Of a DNA stretch of 64,000 nt, positions 40,246-50,364 are shown piece by piece. The notes beneath the pieces were generated by a model. It was given only the letters and a program-made list of their open reading frames with translations, did no database searches and was not told the origin of the DNA. The position numbers were made by a program, and so were the translations under genes. The stretch spans positions 15,001-79,000 of the forward strand of contig JAGTXO010000033.1 in NCBI GenBank assembly GCA_019448385.1, written 5' to 3'. This DNA comes from Diacronema lutheri (Eukaryota; Haptophyta; Pavlovophyceae; Pavlovales; Pavlovaceae). Position 1 is the stretch's first letter. Every line of letters starts with the position of its first letter.

Positions 40246-41364
40246 ATGACCCGAGTTCACCCCGGGCCGGAGCACGGCATCCAGCCCGCGCCTCTTTCCA
40301 GCTCGCCAAGCACGAGCATGGGCAAGCAGCTCCCTTACTTGCGCGCGACCGATCGGGAGCTCCAGGGCAAGGCGCTGTCGAGCACGGTGGGCGTCGCATC
40401 GTCGGTCTTCACGCTCTTCATCCTGACAACGTACGCGACGACGAACACCGCAACGGCCGATTGGGCGTTCTACTTGCTGCAGCTGCACACGATGGCCTTC
40501 CCGCTGGTGGCAATGGTCCTCATTGTCGAGATGAAGATCGAGTACGTGTTCCGCGAGTGGATGTACTACAGGTTGCTCGACGAAGGAGTCCTGCTCGACT
40601 TTGAGGACGAGGAGACGCTCCTGCAGTTCTTGCGCACGTCATGGATCGGGTGATACATATGCGGGCCCGTCTTTATTTTGTTCGTCACGGTCGCCACCTT
40701 CCTGCAGATCGGCGCCATGTTCACGGTGCTGACCATGAGCGCCGGTTTGATGAACAGCATTTACAGCATTCGCCAGCTTGAGGTCAACCTCGTCAGCGTG
40801 AACAAGTTCGTCGAGCGCGACCCGAAAGCGTGCTCAGCTTTCCTGGCGGACATCTGCCGCGGCGAGCGCATCGTATCGTCGAGGGAGCTCCAGCTCTACT
40901 GCACCAAGATCAAGGCTGCGCACGCGGCCGTGGACTATGAGTTTCCAGGCAAGGATCGCGCGCAGGAGCGAGACGCGGCGCATCGAAAGCTTGTCGACGA
41001 GGGCGCCGTCCTGGACTTTGTGAAGCTAGGCCAGGCTGCTGATGCTGCGGAGAACAATGAGGGCGAGAAGGACGATGGTGATGCTGCGGAGAACAATGAG
41101 GGGGAGAACGACGATATGTTTTCTCTGGAATCGGTCAATGAGACGCTCGCAAAGTTTACGCTGTGGCCGCGCTACAAGCACAGTCTCGTGCTCACTCGTT
41201 GGGCCACCGGCGTCAACTTCTTCGTTCACGAGCAGGACCGGGAGTTTGCGCGTGTGATGGGACGGATCCGCGTGATGTGCTCCGTCATGACCCTGCTCGT
41301 GGAAATCTACGGCTTCTACGCGCTGTCGACCGGCACGGCGCGGTGCACGACCAAAGAGGCGTGA
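40246..41364 (+). pseudogene. Polytopic membrane-protein gene with an in-frame TGA
   Basis: From ATG 40246 (alternative 40318) one frame runs to 41364, interrupted only by TGA at 40651-40653. Before it: two TM-like segments (VFTLFILTTYA, LLQLHTMAFPLVAMVLIV) and REWMYYRLLDEG. After it: a TM block (VFILFVTVATFLQIGAMFTV) that continues the same frame, a helical cytosolic part with a 39-bp duplicated acidic segment (41041-41118), and a last TM. I tested intron solutions around the TGA: no GT or GC donor pairs in phase with the only acceptor (40706-40707). So this is a real in-frame stop, a recoded codon, or a sequence error. Family not recognised. Composition is less GC-rich than that of its neighbours. 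Confidence 0.55.
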
Positions 41365-41683
41365 TCAAGTGATGCGCCTCGGGAGGAAGACGGACGCCCG
41401 CCGCAAGCGCAAGATGGAGCAGCGAGAGCGCGGCGACGCGACGACGCGGCGAGGGAAGCCGAGGGAGCGAGGGCACCTCCGCACGCCCCCGCGCGCAGCA
41501 AGCGTGCGGGCTCGCGCGCTGTGCGCCCCGCGCCCCCTGCACCCTGCTACGTGTGAACTTTCAGACGTCCCGGGGCGCCGTGTGTGGTACTTCCGCGCGG
41601 CACTTGGGCTGGGCGCCCATCGGCGCCCTGATCGGCTTGGGCTCGACCCTTCTCCCCTCAGAAGCCGAGCCATGCCGTACGGC
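41365..41683. other. Convergent 3' spacer
   Basis: Lies between the membrane-protein gene and the CRAL-TRIO gene. No gene or repeat recognised. Confidence 0.35.
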
Positions 41684-42724
41684 TCAGCGGCGCAGCATCA
41701 GGCACATCTGCCAGCGCGGGACGCACAGCGCGGCCGGTTTCTCGCCGCTGCGCATCACCGCCTTGGCGGACGGCTCAACCGCGGCCGCCGCGCGCGCGCG
41801 CGCGCGCGCGCCGCCGTCGTGTGCGCGCGCCGGCGGCACGGGCGCGCGGCCGCCGAGCGCGTGCGCGAGTGGCGCCTCCGCTGCCTCGCGCTCGAGGCGC
41901 TGCCGCTCATCAATCCACTCGTTCCATCGCGCCTCGCTGTCCAGCTCACCGCCGAGCTCGGCAGGCAGCGCGCACGGCGCGATCGCCCCGCGAAGCGCGG
42001 CCGCGTCGGGCACGAGCTGCACGCGCGCGCGCACGCGCGGGTGGACCAGGGAAAGGCCCGTGCGGAAGACGGCGTGGACGAAGGGCGAAGCGTTGACCAC
42101 CGTGAGCAGCTTCACCTTGCACGGAAAGCAGTCGCGCCACATCGCGATGCCGCGCCGCACGTCGGCGCGCGAGAAGTGGCGCGCCATCGCCACGTCCGCG
42201 CCGCGTAGGTCGAAGAGGATGCAGACGCCGCGGTGCTGGACAGCGGGATCGGCGGTGAGCTGCTCAAGCACGTAGCTCGCCATCCGATGGAACTCCTTCA
42301 CCTCGCACACGCGCGGGTCGAGCCGGCCCGCGTTGAAGACGACGACCGCGCGGCCGTGGCTGTCGGGCTGCGGCAGGATCGCGTGCACGCGACTGCGCAG
42401 CGCCACGTCGCACGAGTGCGCGTCGAGACGAAACGGCCAGCCCTGCTCGCGGCGGAATCGCGCAAAGTTGCGCAGGATCAGCGCCGCGCGCGCCACCTCG
42501 AGGTATGAGACGCGCAGCGCCTGCTCGAGCATCGCGCTGGGCAGCTCGGCGGCCTCGGACGGCGGCGCGCCGCCAGAGCCTTCGAGCGCGCTGCGCAGCT
42601 CGGCGGTGGCGGCGGGGAGGAGCGCCTCCATCCTCACGATGTCGTCCACCGACGCGATCCGGTCGTCAAAGTCGCTCGCGTCGTGGAAGAGGCGCGCGGC
42701 GGCGGCGACGTCCTGCCCCAACAT
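41684..42724 (-). CDS. CRAL-TRIO / SEC14-like lipid-binding protein
   Basis: A single exon of 346 aa from ATG 42724; the frame stays open further upstream but would run through the divergent permease gene. Residues about 60-110 are a CRAL-TRIO N-terminal helical region (LRNFARFRREQGWPF). Residues about 110-265 form the lipid-binding fold: HGRAVVVFNAGRLD, QHRGVCILFDLRGADVA, CFPCKVKLLTVVNASPFVHA, VRARVQLVPD. SEC14-like proteins exchange phospholipids or small lipids between membranes (family knowledge). The tail is Ala/Arg-rich and basic. It shares a 53-bp promoter with the amino-acid permease. Confidence 0.8.
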   Translation of the reverse strand: MLGQDVAAAARLFHDASDFDDRIASVDDIVRMEALLPAATAELRSALEGSGGAPPSEAAELPSAMLEQALRVSYLEVARAALILRNFARFRREQGWPFRLDAHSCDVALRSRVHAILPQPDSHGRAVVVFNAGRLDPRVCEVKEFHRMASYVLEQLTADPAVQHRGVCILFDLRGADVAMARHFSRADVRRGIAMWRDCFPCKVKLLTVVNASPFVHAVFRTGLSLVHPRVRARVQLVPDAAALRGAIAPCALPAELGGELDSEARWNEWIDERQRLEREAAEAPLAHALGGRAPVPPARAHDGGARARARAAAAVEPSAKAVMRSGEKPAALCVPRWQMCLMLRR

Positions 42725-42777
42725 CCGGTGCGCTTCGTGGAAGGCGCCGGTCTGATCGGCACCACCCAACGCTCGCC

Positions 42778-44988
42778 ATGATGGAGTTCGGGCCGCGTTC
42801 GGGGGGCCTCCCGCGTTGGGAGGTCCTGCGGGGGCCGGCGGCTGGCGTGGAGGCGCGCGCGCACCACGCGCCGCAGGGTCGCGAGCTCGCCGTCTCCGAG
42901 GTGATGAGCGTGGACGTGCTCGACCGGCTCGGCTTGATCGAGGACGAGTCGGACGACGGCGACGACGCGCCGGCGCCGGGCAAGGTGGACGCGCACCTCT
43001 ACCTCTCCGCGCAGGATTTGTCGCAGCTGCTCTCGCCGCCGCGCAAGTCCGCTGGGCACGTGCTCGACCTGCTGCACGCGCCGCTCCCAATGTCGTCGCT
43101 CGAGGCCTACCTGCACCTGCTCAAGTCGAACCTGGGCGCGGGCTGCCTCGCGCTGCCGCTCGTCTTCTCGCGCGCGAGCGTGCCGCTCGGCGCGGGCCTG
43201 CTCTGCTGCACGGCGATGCAGGGCACCTACTCTATGCTGCTGCTCGTCCGCCTCAAGCGCGCGCTCGCCGACTCGGCCGACGCGCGCGCAAAATCGCGCG
43301 CGGGCGACCACCCGATCTCGACATTTGAGGACCTCGGGCTCGCGGCATTCGGCCTTGCGGGCAAGCGCGCGATCGAGCTGTTCGTCGTCGCGCTCCAGCT
43401 GGGCATCTGCTGCGTCTACATCTCGCTCGTCTCGACCAACCTGCACGCCGGGCTGCACGGCCTCCTCTCGCCGCAGGCGTCGCTTTGTGCCGTGACGGGC
43501 GCATGCGCGCTCCTCTCACTGCTGCGCGATCTCACGTCGCTCTGGCCGCTCTCGACGGCGGCAAACGTGTTCATGCTCACGGCATGCGTCACCGCCGTCA
43601 CCGTCGCCGCCCTCCAGCTCGCGCACGGCCGGCCGGCCTCGCCGCGCGATGCAGCGGCCGTGCGCGAGGCGGCCAGTGGCACGTCCGTGCGCGACGACCT
43701 CACGGCGGCCGCGCGCTGCCTCGGCGCGCTCTTCTTCGCCATCGAGGGCCTTGCGCTCGTGCTCCCCGTCGAGATTGCGGTCAACCCGCGCGCGCCGCAG
43801 CCGCAGCCGACGCGGCCGCTACCGCGCGACGGCAGCTTCACCGGCGGCAGCTCCACCGGCGCCATTGCTGGCAGTGCGAGCGACGCCATTGCTGGCGATG
43901 CGAGCGACGCCATTGCTGGCAGTGCGAGCGACGCGGCGCCGGCGCAGCTCGGCGACGGCGAGGCGGGCGCGGCGCGACGCCCGCCGGCCAACGGCGGCGG
44001 CGGCGACGGTGGCGTTGAGCAGAGCGGCGCATCGGCGCGCAGCGCGGAGGCGGCGCGAGTCGCCCCCTCCGTCCAAGGGTCCGGAATCTTCTACGCAGCG
44101 CTCGAGGCGCAGCCGCGCGACGGCAGCGACGGCGGCGACGATGGCGAGAGCGGCGCTGGCGACCAAGATTTGAATGGGGGTGAGGCGACCGAGCGTCGGC
44201 AGCAGCACGCGCGCCCACGCAAGATCGCAGGGACGAGCGCGGTCGCCATCGTAATCGCCGTCACGCCGCCGGGCGTCGCCGTCACCGCCGGGCCCGCCGC
44301 AGCGCCCGCGGCCGCGCCCGCGGCGCCGCTCGGCTGCCCGCCGGCGCTGCGCTTCGAGCGCGTGCTGCTCGCGTCGATGTTCAGCCTGTGCACCATCTAC
44401 ATGGCGATGGGCGTCGTTGTGGCGCTCGGCTTCCCGGACATCGATTCCGGCTCCGTTTCGGCGTTCCTCGCGCAACGCGACCCGTCCAACAGGTGGCTTG
44501 CGATGGTGAACGCGATGATCGGCCTCGCGATCCTCTGCACCTTCCCGCTGCAGATGCAGCCGGCGCTCATGGTCCTCGACAAGCAGCGCGTCGCGCACCG
44601 CCACCACCACAACCGTCACCACCACCAGGGCCACCGGCACGGGTGCAGCGCTTGGGCTGCGGCGGGCGCTGTCCGCTCGGTGGCCATACGCTTCGGGCTG
44701 GTCGGCGGCTGCGTGCTCGTAGTGCTGCTCGTGCCCGAGCTCGAGCTGCTGATCGCGCTGCTCGGCGCGCTCTGCCAAGCCAGCCTCTCGGCGCTCCCCT
44801 TTTTAATCTCGCTCACGCTGCATGCGCGCGGTGCGGTGCGCATCAGCGCCTCGCGCGCCGCGCTGCACGTCGGCCTGCTCAGCTTCTGCATCCTCGCGGC
44901 GACGACGGGCAGCTACTCGGCGTTTGCCGACATCGCCTCGTATCTGCGCGTCGCGCGCGCCGCACCCGATGGCGCCGGGCGGTTGTGA
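42778..44988 (+). CDS. Amino-acid permease (AAAP / SLC32-36-38 type) with large hydrophilic loop
   Basis: A single exon of 736 aa. An acidic N-terminal cytosolic region is followed by LHLLKSNLGAGCLALPLVFS, the AAAP TM1 signature (N-x-G-x-G-x-LxLP), and further TM segments (CCTAMQGTYSMLLLVRLKR, LFVVALQLGICCVYISLVST, LFFAIEGLALVLPVEIAVN). About 180 residues of Gly/Ala/Ser-rich sequence are inserted between the TM6-like and TM7-like segments, with IAGSASDA-type short repeats. The late loop is His-rich (HRHHHNRHHHQGHRHG), a possible metal-binding or regulatory site (inference). Transport of neutral amino acids coupled to H+ or Na+ is usual for the family. Confidence 0.8.
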   Translation: MMEFGPRSGGLPRWEVLRGPAAGVEARAHHAPQGRELAVSEVMSVDVLDRLGLIEDESDDGDDAPAPGKVDAHLYLSAQDLSQLLSPPRKSAGHVLDLLHAPLPMSSLEAYLHLLKSNLGAGCLALPLVFSRASVPLGAGLLCCTAMQGTYSMLLLVRLKRALADSADARAKSRAGDHPISTFEDLGLAAFGLAGKRAIELFVVALQLGICCVYISLVSTNLHAGLHGLLSPQASLCAVTGACALLSLLRDLTSLWPLSTAANVFMLTACVTAVTVAALQLAHGRPASPRDAAAVREAASGTSVRDDLTAAARCLGALFFAIEGLALVLPVEIAVNPRAPQPQPTRPLPRDGSFTGGSSTGAIAGSASDAIAGDASDAIAGSASDAAPAQLGDGEAGAARRPPANGGGGDGGVEQSGASARSAEAARVAPSVQGSGIFYAALEAQPRDGSDGGDDGESGAGDQDLNGGEATERRQQHARPRKIAGTSAVAIVIAVTPPGVAVTAGPAAAPAAAPAAPLGCPPALRFERVLLASMFSLCTIYMAMGVVVALGFPDIDSGSVSAFLAQRDPSNRWLAMVNAMIGLAILCTFPLQMQPALMVLDKQRVAHRHHHNRHHHQGHRHGCSAWAAAGAVRSVAIRFGLVGGCVLVVLLVPELELLIALLGALCQASLSALPFLISLTLHARGAVRISASRAALHVGLLSFCILAATTGSYSAFADIASYLRVARAAPDGAGRL

Positions 44989-45169
44989 TGCTGTGAGGGC
45001 CCAAGCTCGCGCCGGGCTGGTTGCCACAACACGTGTTGGCGCCCCTTCCCCAACACTGTCTCCTGTCAGCTTCTCACCTGTCCACCATGTTTACATTCTT
45101 GAGTGAAGTGGGGGAGTTCGGTCAACAGCAGATAGTTCCATAGTGAAGCTTCGCAAAAGTGGCGCCACG

Positions 45170-47887
45170 ATGGCGCCTGCGGGCCGCGCGCTCGTTGGGC
45201 TCGTCTTCGTGGTCGTGGTCGCGCGTGGCTTGGGCGAGGAAGGGGACGAGCCGACGTTGGTGTCGTCGCTCGAGCGTGCGCTCGCCGCGCTCGACGCGCG
45301 GCTGCGCGCACCGGCGGCCGAGCGGCCGCTCGCGCGCTACGCGCTGCTCGTCGCCGGGCGGTACGGCCCGTGGAGCAAGGCGGCGTCGCAGGGAGTGCAG
45401 CGCAACTTCTCGTCGAGCCTGCGCCAGATCCGCTTCGCCGCCGCATCGCATCTCGCGCACGTCGTGCTCGCGCCCGACAACGCCGCGCCGGCCGCCGACG
45501 GCGCGCGCGGCGTCGACGTGTTTGTGCACTCGTGGAACCCGGACGCGGCCGCGTTCATCGACGCGCAGTATGCGCGCGCGCTGGTCGCATCGGCGCACCA
45601 GCCGCTTGAGGAGGCGCGCGAGGCGGCGCGCTCGTTTGCGCTCTCCATCGGCCGCGTCGCGCGCCTCGCCGCGCTGCACGAGAGCGCGCGAGGCCGCTCG
45701 TACGAGATGCTGCTACTCGTGCGGTGCGACCTCGTCCTCGTCGCGGACGCGCAGCTCGGCGCGCATGGGCCGGGACGCGTGTGGCTCGCGTCGCACTGCT
45801 GCAAGGCCAAGGCCGCGTCCGCGGACGAGCGCGCGCTCGTCGACCGCACGTGCGGCGCGCCGCATGTGCCGCGGCCGGCGCTGCCGGCGGTGGTGACAAG
45901 CTCGTGGCGGCGCGCGCTGGCCCGGTGGGAGCACCACTTCTACGGGCACGCGTTCGTCGCGCCGTGCCGCGCGGCGGCCTTCTTGCCCGGGCGCGAGGGC
46001 GCTTTGCTCTCGGCCGCATCGTCCGCCGCCTTCTTCACGATGGACTGGTGGATCGGCACGGCAAGCTCCGACGTGCTCGCATCGTGGGCGCAGATCGGCG
46101 AGCAATGGGAGGCGTACCGCTGCGCGCTCAAGCGACGCGGCTTTGGCTCAAACCGGCTCTTCTCGCACTTCGCGTGGATGGTGCACGTGCACGACGCGCT
46201 CGGCGTCGGCGACCGCGTCAGCTTCTCCGACCGCGTGACCGGCTCGCTCGCACGGCTGCTCGCGCCTGCGCCCGAGCGCGGCGTGCCGGCGCTCAGCGCG
46301 GGCGGCTGCGTCGCGCTCACGGCGGGTGGCGTCGAGCTCGTCGGCGCGCAGCTCGCCGCGCGCCCGCTCGCGCCCGCCGACGCAGCCGCGCTCCTCTCTG
46401 GCGCGGACGGCGGCGGCGTGAGCGCGCGCTACGCACCGATGGCGCGGCAGTGCCCGCTCGCGCCCTTCCTCGCCGCCGGCGCGCGCGCGCCGGCCAACGC
46501 GAGCGCGCGGCAGGGCGGCGGTGGCGGACGTCGCAGTGGCGCGGCGGTCTGCTGCTCCGACGGCCTGTGCGGTGACCGGTCGAGGCGCGCGGCCGCCGTC
46601 GCGCGGCCGACGACCGCCGTGCAGCACGCCGAGGCGCGCGCGGCGCGCGCGCGCGCTGCGGGCTCGTGCTCCGGCCGCGAGGGCGGCGAGGCGCTGTTGA
46701 TGCATCTCGCCGCCGCGCCCGCCGCGCTCGACTCGCCGGCCGTGCGCGCGGCGCTCCTCGCGCGGCGCGCGCCGTCCGCAGCGCACGCCGCCGGCGCCGC
46801 CACCCTTGCGAGACATCCGCGAGACGTGAGCGGCAGCGGCGCGCTCGCGCTGCGCCGCCTGGCCGCCCTCGGCTGCGCGCCGACGCGCGCGAGCGCGCCG
46901 CGCGCCGTCGCCGACGCCGACGCCGACGCCGCGGCCAGCACCGAGCGCACGCCCGACCGCCGCGCCGCCGGCGGCGTGCCGGGCGCGACGCGTCACGCGG
47001 CGCACGGGGTGGGTGCGGGCAAGCGCACTGCGCCGCTCGCGCGCTTCGGCCCGGCCGCCGCGGCAGCGTTCGCCCGCCGGCACGCGCGCGACGCGGCGGC
47101 GGCGCAGTGCGTCCCGCCCGCCGCCGAGCGGCGCGGCGCGCGCGCCTACGGCTTTAGCGGCGTGCACTACGTGAAGCAGCTGCGCGCGTGGTTGTACGAG
47201 GTGCCCAAGTCGGGCAGCACAACGCTCGTGACCTTCTTCCGCCTGCGCAACGGGCGGCTCGCGCCCGTGCCGCCCGGCGGGCCCGCGCGCGGCGAGATAG
47301 GCTTTGCCGTCGCGCGCCAGCCCGTCGAGCGCGCCATCTCCGCGTTCCACACGGCGCACGCGCGCGGCGCGTGGCGCGCCAACGCGACAAACTCGCCGTG
47401 CCCGTACGCGCGCTTCCCGTTCTTGCAGGCGCGCATCTCCGACTCGGACGGCGTGGCGAGCGCCGTGCGCGTGCTGCGCGAGCACGGCACGGCGGCTGCA
47501 GACGCGGGCTGCGGCTTTGCTTACCATCACCTCCTCTCGCAAAGTTGGTTTCTCTGGCGCGATCGTGTACGCCTCGTCTACGAGGCGTGCGCGCGCGCGG
47601 CCGGCGCGCCGCCCGTGCCGGAGGCGCGGCTGCCGCCCTCCGTGAGTGTCGTGTTGCGGCTCGAGCATCTTGCAGACGACCTGCTCGCGCTGTGCGCGCT
47701 GCGCAACGCGAGCGCCTACTGCGCCAAGCGCATCGCGCAGATCGGCGGCATCCGGCCGCTCAACCCGAGCGGCAAGTCGACGATCAGCGCCGAAGCGTGG
47801 GCGGCAGCTGAGGAGTACTACGCCCCCGACTTTGAGTGCCTCGGCTACGAGAGAAGCAAAAAACAGCCCCACAATTTTCAATTTTGA
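45170..47887 (+). CDS. Secreted/Golgi protein: N-terminal glycosyltransferase-like region plus C-terminal sulfotransferase
   Basis: A single exon of 905 aa from ATG 45170. A signal-anchor (ALVGLVFVVVVARGL) is followed by a domain with RYALLVAGRYGPW, VDVFVHSWNPDAAAF and YEMLLLVRCDLVLV, which looks like a glycosyltransferase-type or related Golgi fold (weak). A Cys- and Ala-rich linker leads to a sulfotransferase domain: the 5'-phosphosulfate loop VPKSGSTT (about 678) and 3'-phosphate motif VARQPVERAISAFH (about 715), as in HS2ST/CHST enzymes. It would transfer sulfate from PAPS to a glycan in the Golgi, plausible for sulfated polysaccharide scales or mucilage (inference). Confidence 0.75.
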   Translation: MAPAGRALVGLVFVVVVARGLGEEGDEPTLVSSLERALAALDARLRAPAAERPLARYALLVAGRYGPWSKAASQGVQRNFSSSLRQIRFAAASHLAHVVLAPDNAAPAADGARGVDVFVHSWNPDAAAFIDAQYARALVASAHQPLEEAREAARSFALSIGRVARLAALHESARGRSYEMLLLVRCDLVLVADAQLGAHGPGRVWLASHCCKAKAASADERALVDRTCGAPHVPRPALPAVVTSSWRRALARWEHHFYGHAFVAPCRAAAFLPGREGALLSAASSAAFFTMDWWIGTASSDVLASWAQIGEQWEAYRCALKRRGFGSNRLFSHFAWMVHVHDALGVGDRVSFSDRVTGSLARLLAPAPERGVPALSAGGCVALTAGGVELVGAQLAARPLAPADAAALLSGADGGGVSARYAPMARQCPLAPFLAAGARAPANASARQGGGGGRRSGAAVCCSDGLCGDRSRRAAAVARPTTAVQHAEARAARARAAGSCSGREGGEALLMHLAAAPAALDSPAVRAALLARRAPSAAHAAGAATLARHPRDVSGSGALALRRLAALGCAPTRASAPRAVADADADAAASTERTPDRRAAGGVPGATRHAAHGVGAGKRTAPLARFGPAAAAAFARRHARDAAAAQCVPPAAERRGARAYGFSGVHYVKQLRAWLYEVPKSGSTTLVTFFRLRNGRLAPVPPGGPARGEIGFAVARQPVERAISAFHTAHARGAWRANATNSPCPYARFPFLQARISDSDGVASAVRVLREHGTAAADAGCGFAYHHLLSQSWFLWRDRVRLVYEACARAAGAPPVPEARLPPSVSVVLRLEHLADDLLALCALRNASAYCAKRIAQIGGIRPLNPSGKSTISAEAWAAAEEYYAPDFECLGYERSKKQPHNFQF

Positions 47888-47925
47888 CGCACGCCTCGTA
47901 CGAAACCCGCCATTCTGGACGCGCC

Positions 47926-49897
47926 CTACGCGCGCCAAAACTTGAGCATCTTGTCCTTGCCGCCCGACGCGACGCGCTGGCCGTCGGGCGACCAGTCGAC
48001 CGCAAAAACCTCGTCGGCGTGCCCGGGCAGATCGACCTTGAGCTTGCGGCTCGCCACGTCCCACACCTTCATCGTCGAGTCGCGGGATCCGCTCACCACC
48101 AGCCGCGAGTCGCCCGACCAGCCCACCTGGTAGACGGGCCCGACGTGCCCGCGCAGCGCGGCGACAAATTTGCCGTCCGCGGACCGCCACAGCCGCACTG
48201 AGCCGTCAAACGACGCGGTCGCGAGCAGCCGACCGTCGGGCGCAAAGGCGAGGGCGTTGATTGGCCGCTGGTGGCCCTGCAGCCGCGCCACGGGCTTCTT
48301 GCTGCTCGCCGGCCGCCAGAGGAAGGCGGTGAAGTCATCCGAGCACGAGGCGAGCATCTCGTCGCCCACGCTCGCGCCGTCGGCCGACTGCGGCGCGGCG
48401 TCGGCGTCGGCGTCGGCGATGGCGTCGTCGCCGCGCAGGGACGAGCCGCGGAGTGCGTCGTAGCGCGCGAGCGACGCGGCCGCGCGCGCGGCGAGCGCAG
48501 CCTCGTCCGGCAGCGCGAGGGACGCATCCACCATGCCCGACGCGCCGCGCCCGCCCTCCTCCTCGCCCGCGGGCGCGCGCTTGCGCTTGGCAACGACGCC
48601 AGGCGGGGCCGACTGCGCGACGACGGCGGCGGCGTCCTGCAGCTCGCAGCTCGCGTCCGCCGCGCCCACCGCCGCGCGCGACGCGGCCACCCGCGCCGTC
48701 GCCTCCTCTGCCGCGTCCGCCGCGGCCGCGTCCGCCATGCCAACTGCGCCCACCGCCCCGCGCCCTCGGGAGAGATCGCGCCCACGATGGTCAAACGTGC
48801 CGCAACGTAGCGCGTGATCGGTCGAGACGGCGAGGCAGTTGACCCAGTGGCCGTGCCCCTCGAGAGAGCGCGCGAGCGTGCCGTGCGCCGCCACCCACAC
48901 CTTGACAGTCCGGTCCTGCGACCCTGCCAGCGGGAGGGGAGGCGCGGAAGAGCGGAAGCGGGAGGAAGGGGAAGGGGGGGGGGGGGGGGGGGGCGGGCGG
49001 CGAAACGCGCGACGGGCGGCAGCGCCGCGTTGGCGGCGCAACTCGAAAGCGGCGCGCGAAAAGCGACGAAGGCGCCTTGCCCTTTGGTATGGGCAGGGCG
49101 ACCGGTGCGCGTGCGCGCGCGAGTGCGCGCGGCGAGGGGCGGGGCGAGTCGGGGGCACCTGAGTAGATGAGGCCTTGCCCACCCCATCTGAGGCACGTGA
49201 CTGACGCCGTGTGGCCCGAGAGCTGGTGGAGGCAGCGACCGGTGCGCCAGTTCCACAGCTTGATGAGCAGGTCCTTGGACGCCGACGCGAGCAGCTCGCA
49301 CCGCGCGTTGCTGTGCATCGGCTCCCACGAGAGCGCCGTTAAAAACTTGCGGTGGCCGGAGAGGCCCGGCCCGGCCGCGCGTCCACGCACCGCGTCCCAC
49401 ACGAAGAGGGTGCCGTCCTTGCCGCCGGTGGCGAGCATGCGGCCATCGGGCGACCAAGCCGTGCACAGCACCCAGTCGCCGTGCCCGCGCAGCGTGAAGC
49501 GCGGCGTCTCCGTCGTCAGGTCCCACAGCCGGACGGTCGCGTCGCCTGAGCCGGTCGCGAGGTGCCGCCCGTCGGGCGAGAAGGTCACGTGGAGGATGGC
49601 GTCGGCATGGCCGGCGAGCGTGCTCGTGCACCGAGTGACCGACTTGACGCGGAAAACGGCCTGCGGTACGTACGTCACCTCGAGCACCTGCTCGACCGAC
49701 GCGTCGCCGAGCGCGGCGCCGAGCGTCGTGGCGACCTCCTCGCCCCCGACGTAAAACGAGTAGGGGAGGACCTCGTCGGAGGCGAGGAGCTTGTTGAGGA
49801 TGAGCGCGAGCTCCTTGGCCGTCGTCTCGACCGGCACGTCGAGCTGCGGCCCCGTGCCCTCCCCTTCCGCCGAGCGGAATCTGCAGATGATCGACAT
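47926..49897 (-). CDS. NLE1: Notchless (NLE1/Rsa4) ribosome-biogenesis WD40 protein
   Basis: Exons 49897-49159 and 48923-47926 give 578 aa. The N-terminal NLE/ubiquitin-like domain is recognised by LDVPVETTAKELALILNKLL and YSFYVGGEEV, followed by VFRVKSVTRCTSTLAGHADA. WD40 repeats follow (VRLWDLTTETPRFTLRGH, LLIKLWNWRTGRCLHQLSGH, DRTVKVW, DDFTAFLWRP, STMKVWDVASRKLKVDLPGH, ending KDKMLKFWRA). NLE1/Rsa4 is bound by the AAA ATPase midasin during 60S assembly (family knowledge). An Ala-rich insertion of about 90 residues sits between two blades. Its stop lies 38 bp from that of the sulfotransferase gene. Confidence 0.92.
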
Positions 49898-50364
49898 GGC
49901 CGGCACGTCGACCCGGCCGGCCGCGTTCGCGTGCTCAGCAAAATGGCGGCCTTCCCTGGTGCAGTCCCTTCGCTACGGGCATCCATCCGCTGACCGCAGC
50001 CGCCGCCGCCTCTGCCGTCGTGCGTGCCCACTCCACGGGCCCTCTGGCTCCAGCTTCTACCGCTGTGCGCTGCCGCTGGCGCGTGGCTGTCCGCGACCGT
50101 CGTGAACCGGTCGCATCTCTGCCAGCCAGCCGAGCCATCTGCGCTTCGCGCAGCTTTGCACCCATCGGAGCAAAGCCGCCCAGCGTCCTGCACTGCGCGA
50201 AGCCGCCCAGCGCCCCGCACTGCGCGAAGCCGCCCAGCGTCCCGCAAAGCCGCCCAGCGTCCTGCACGCGCACACCGCCCGCAGCGGCGCTGCCCGGTAT
50301 GGCTGCAAAACCATTCGCTGAGCATCGCTGGGCATCGTATCCCACGGTACGCGGCAGCGGCTGA
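49898..50364. other. Intergenic region upstream of Notchless with 27-bp repeats
   Basis: No gene recognised. It contains four copies of aagccgcccagcgtcctgca (27-bp period; 50173, 50200, 50227 and a shortened 50247). The part near 49900-50000 probably includes the Notchless promoter. Confidence 0.4.

Noticed and set aside
40650-40707. Short intron removing the in-frame TGA
   Set aside because: Joining 40649 to 40708 shifts the frame and meets a stop within a few codons; other nearby GT or GC donors are also out of phase.
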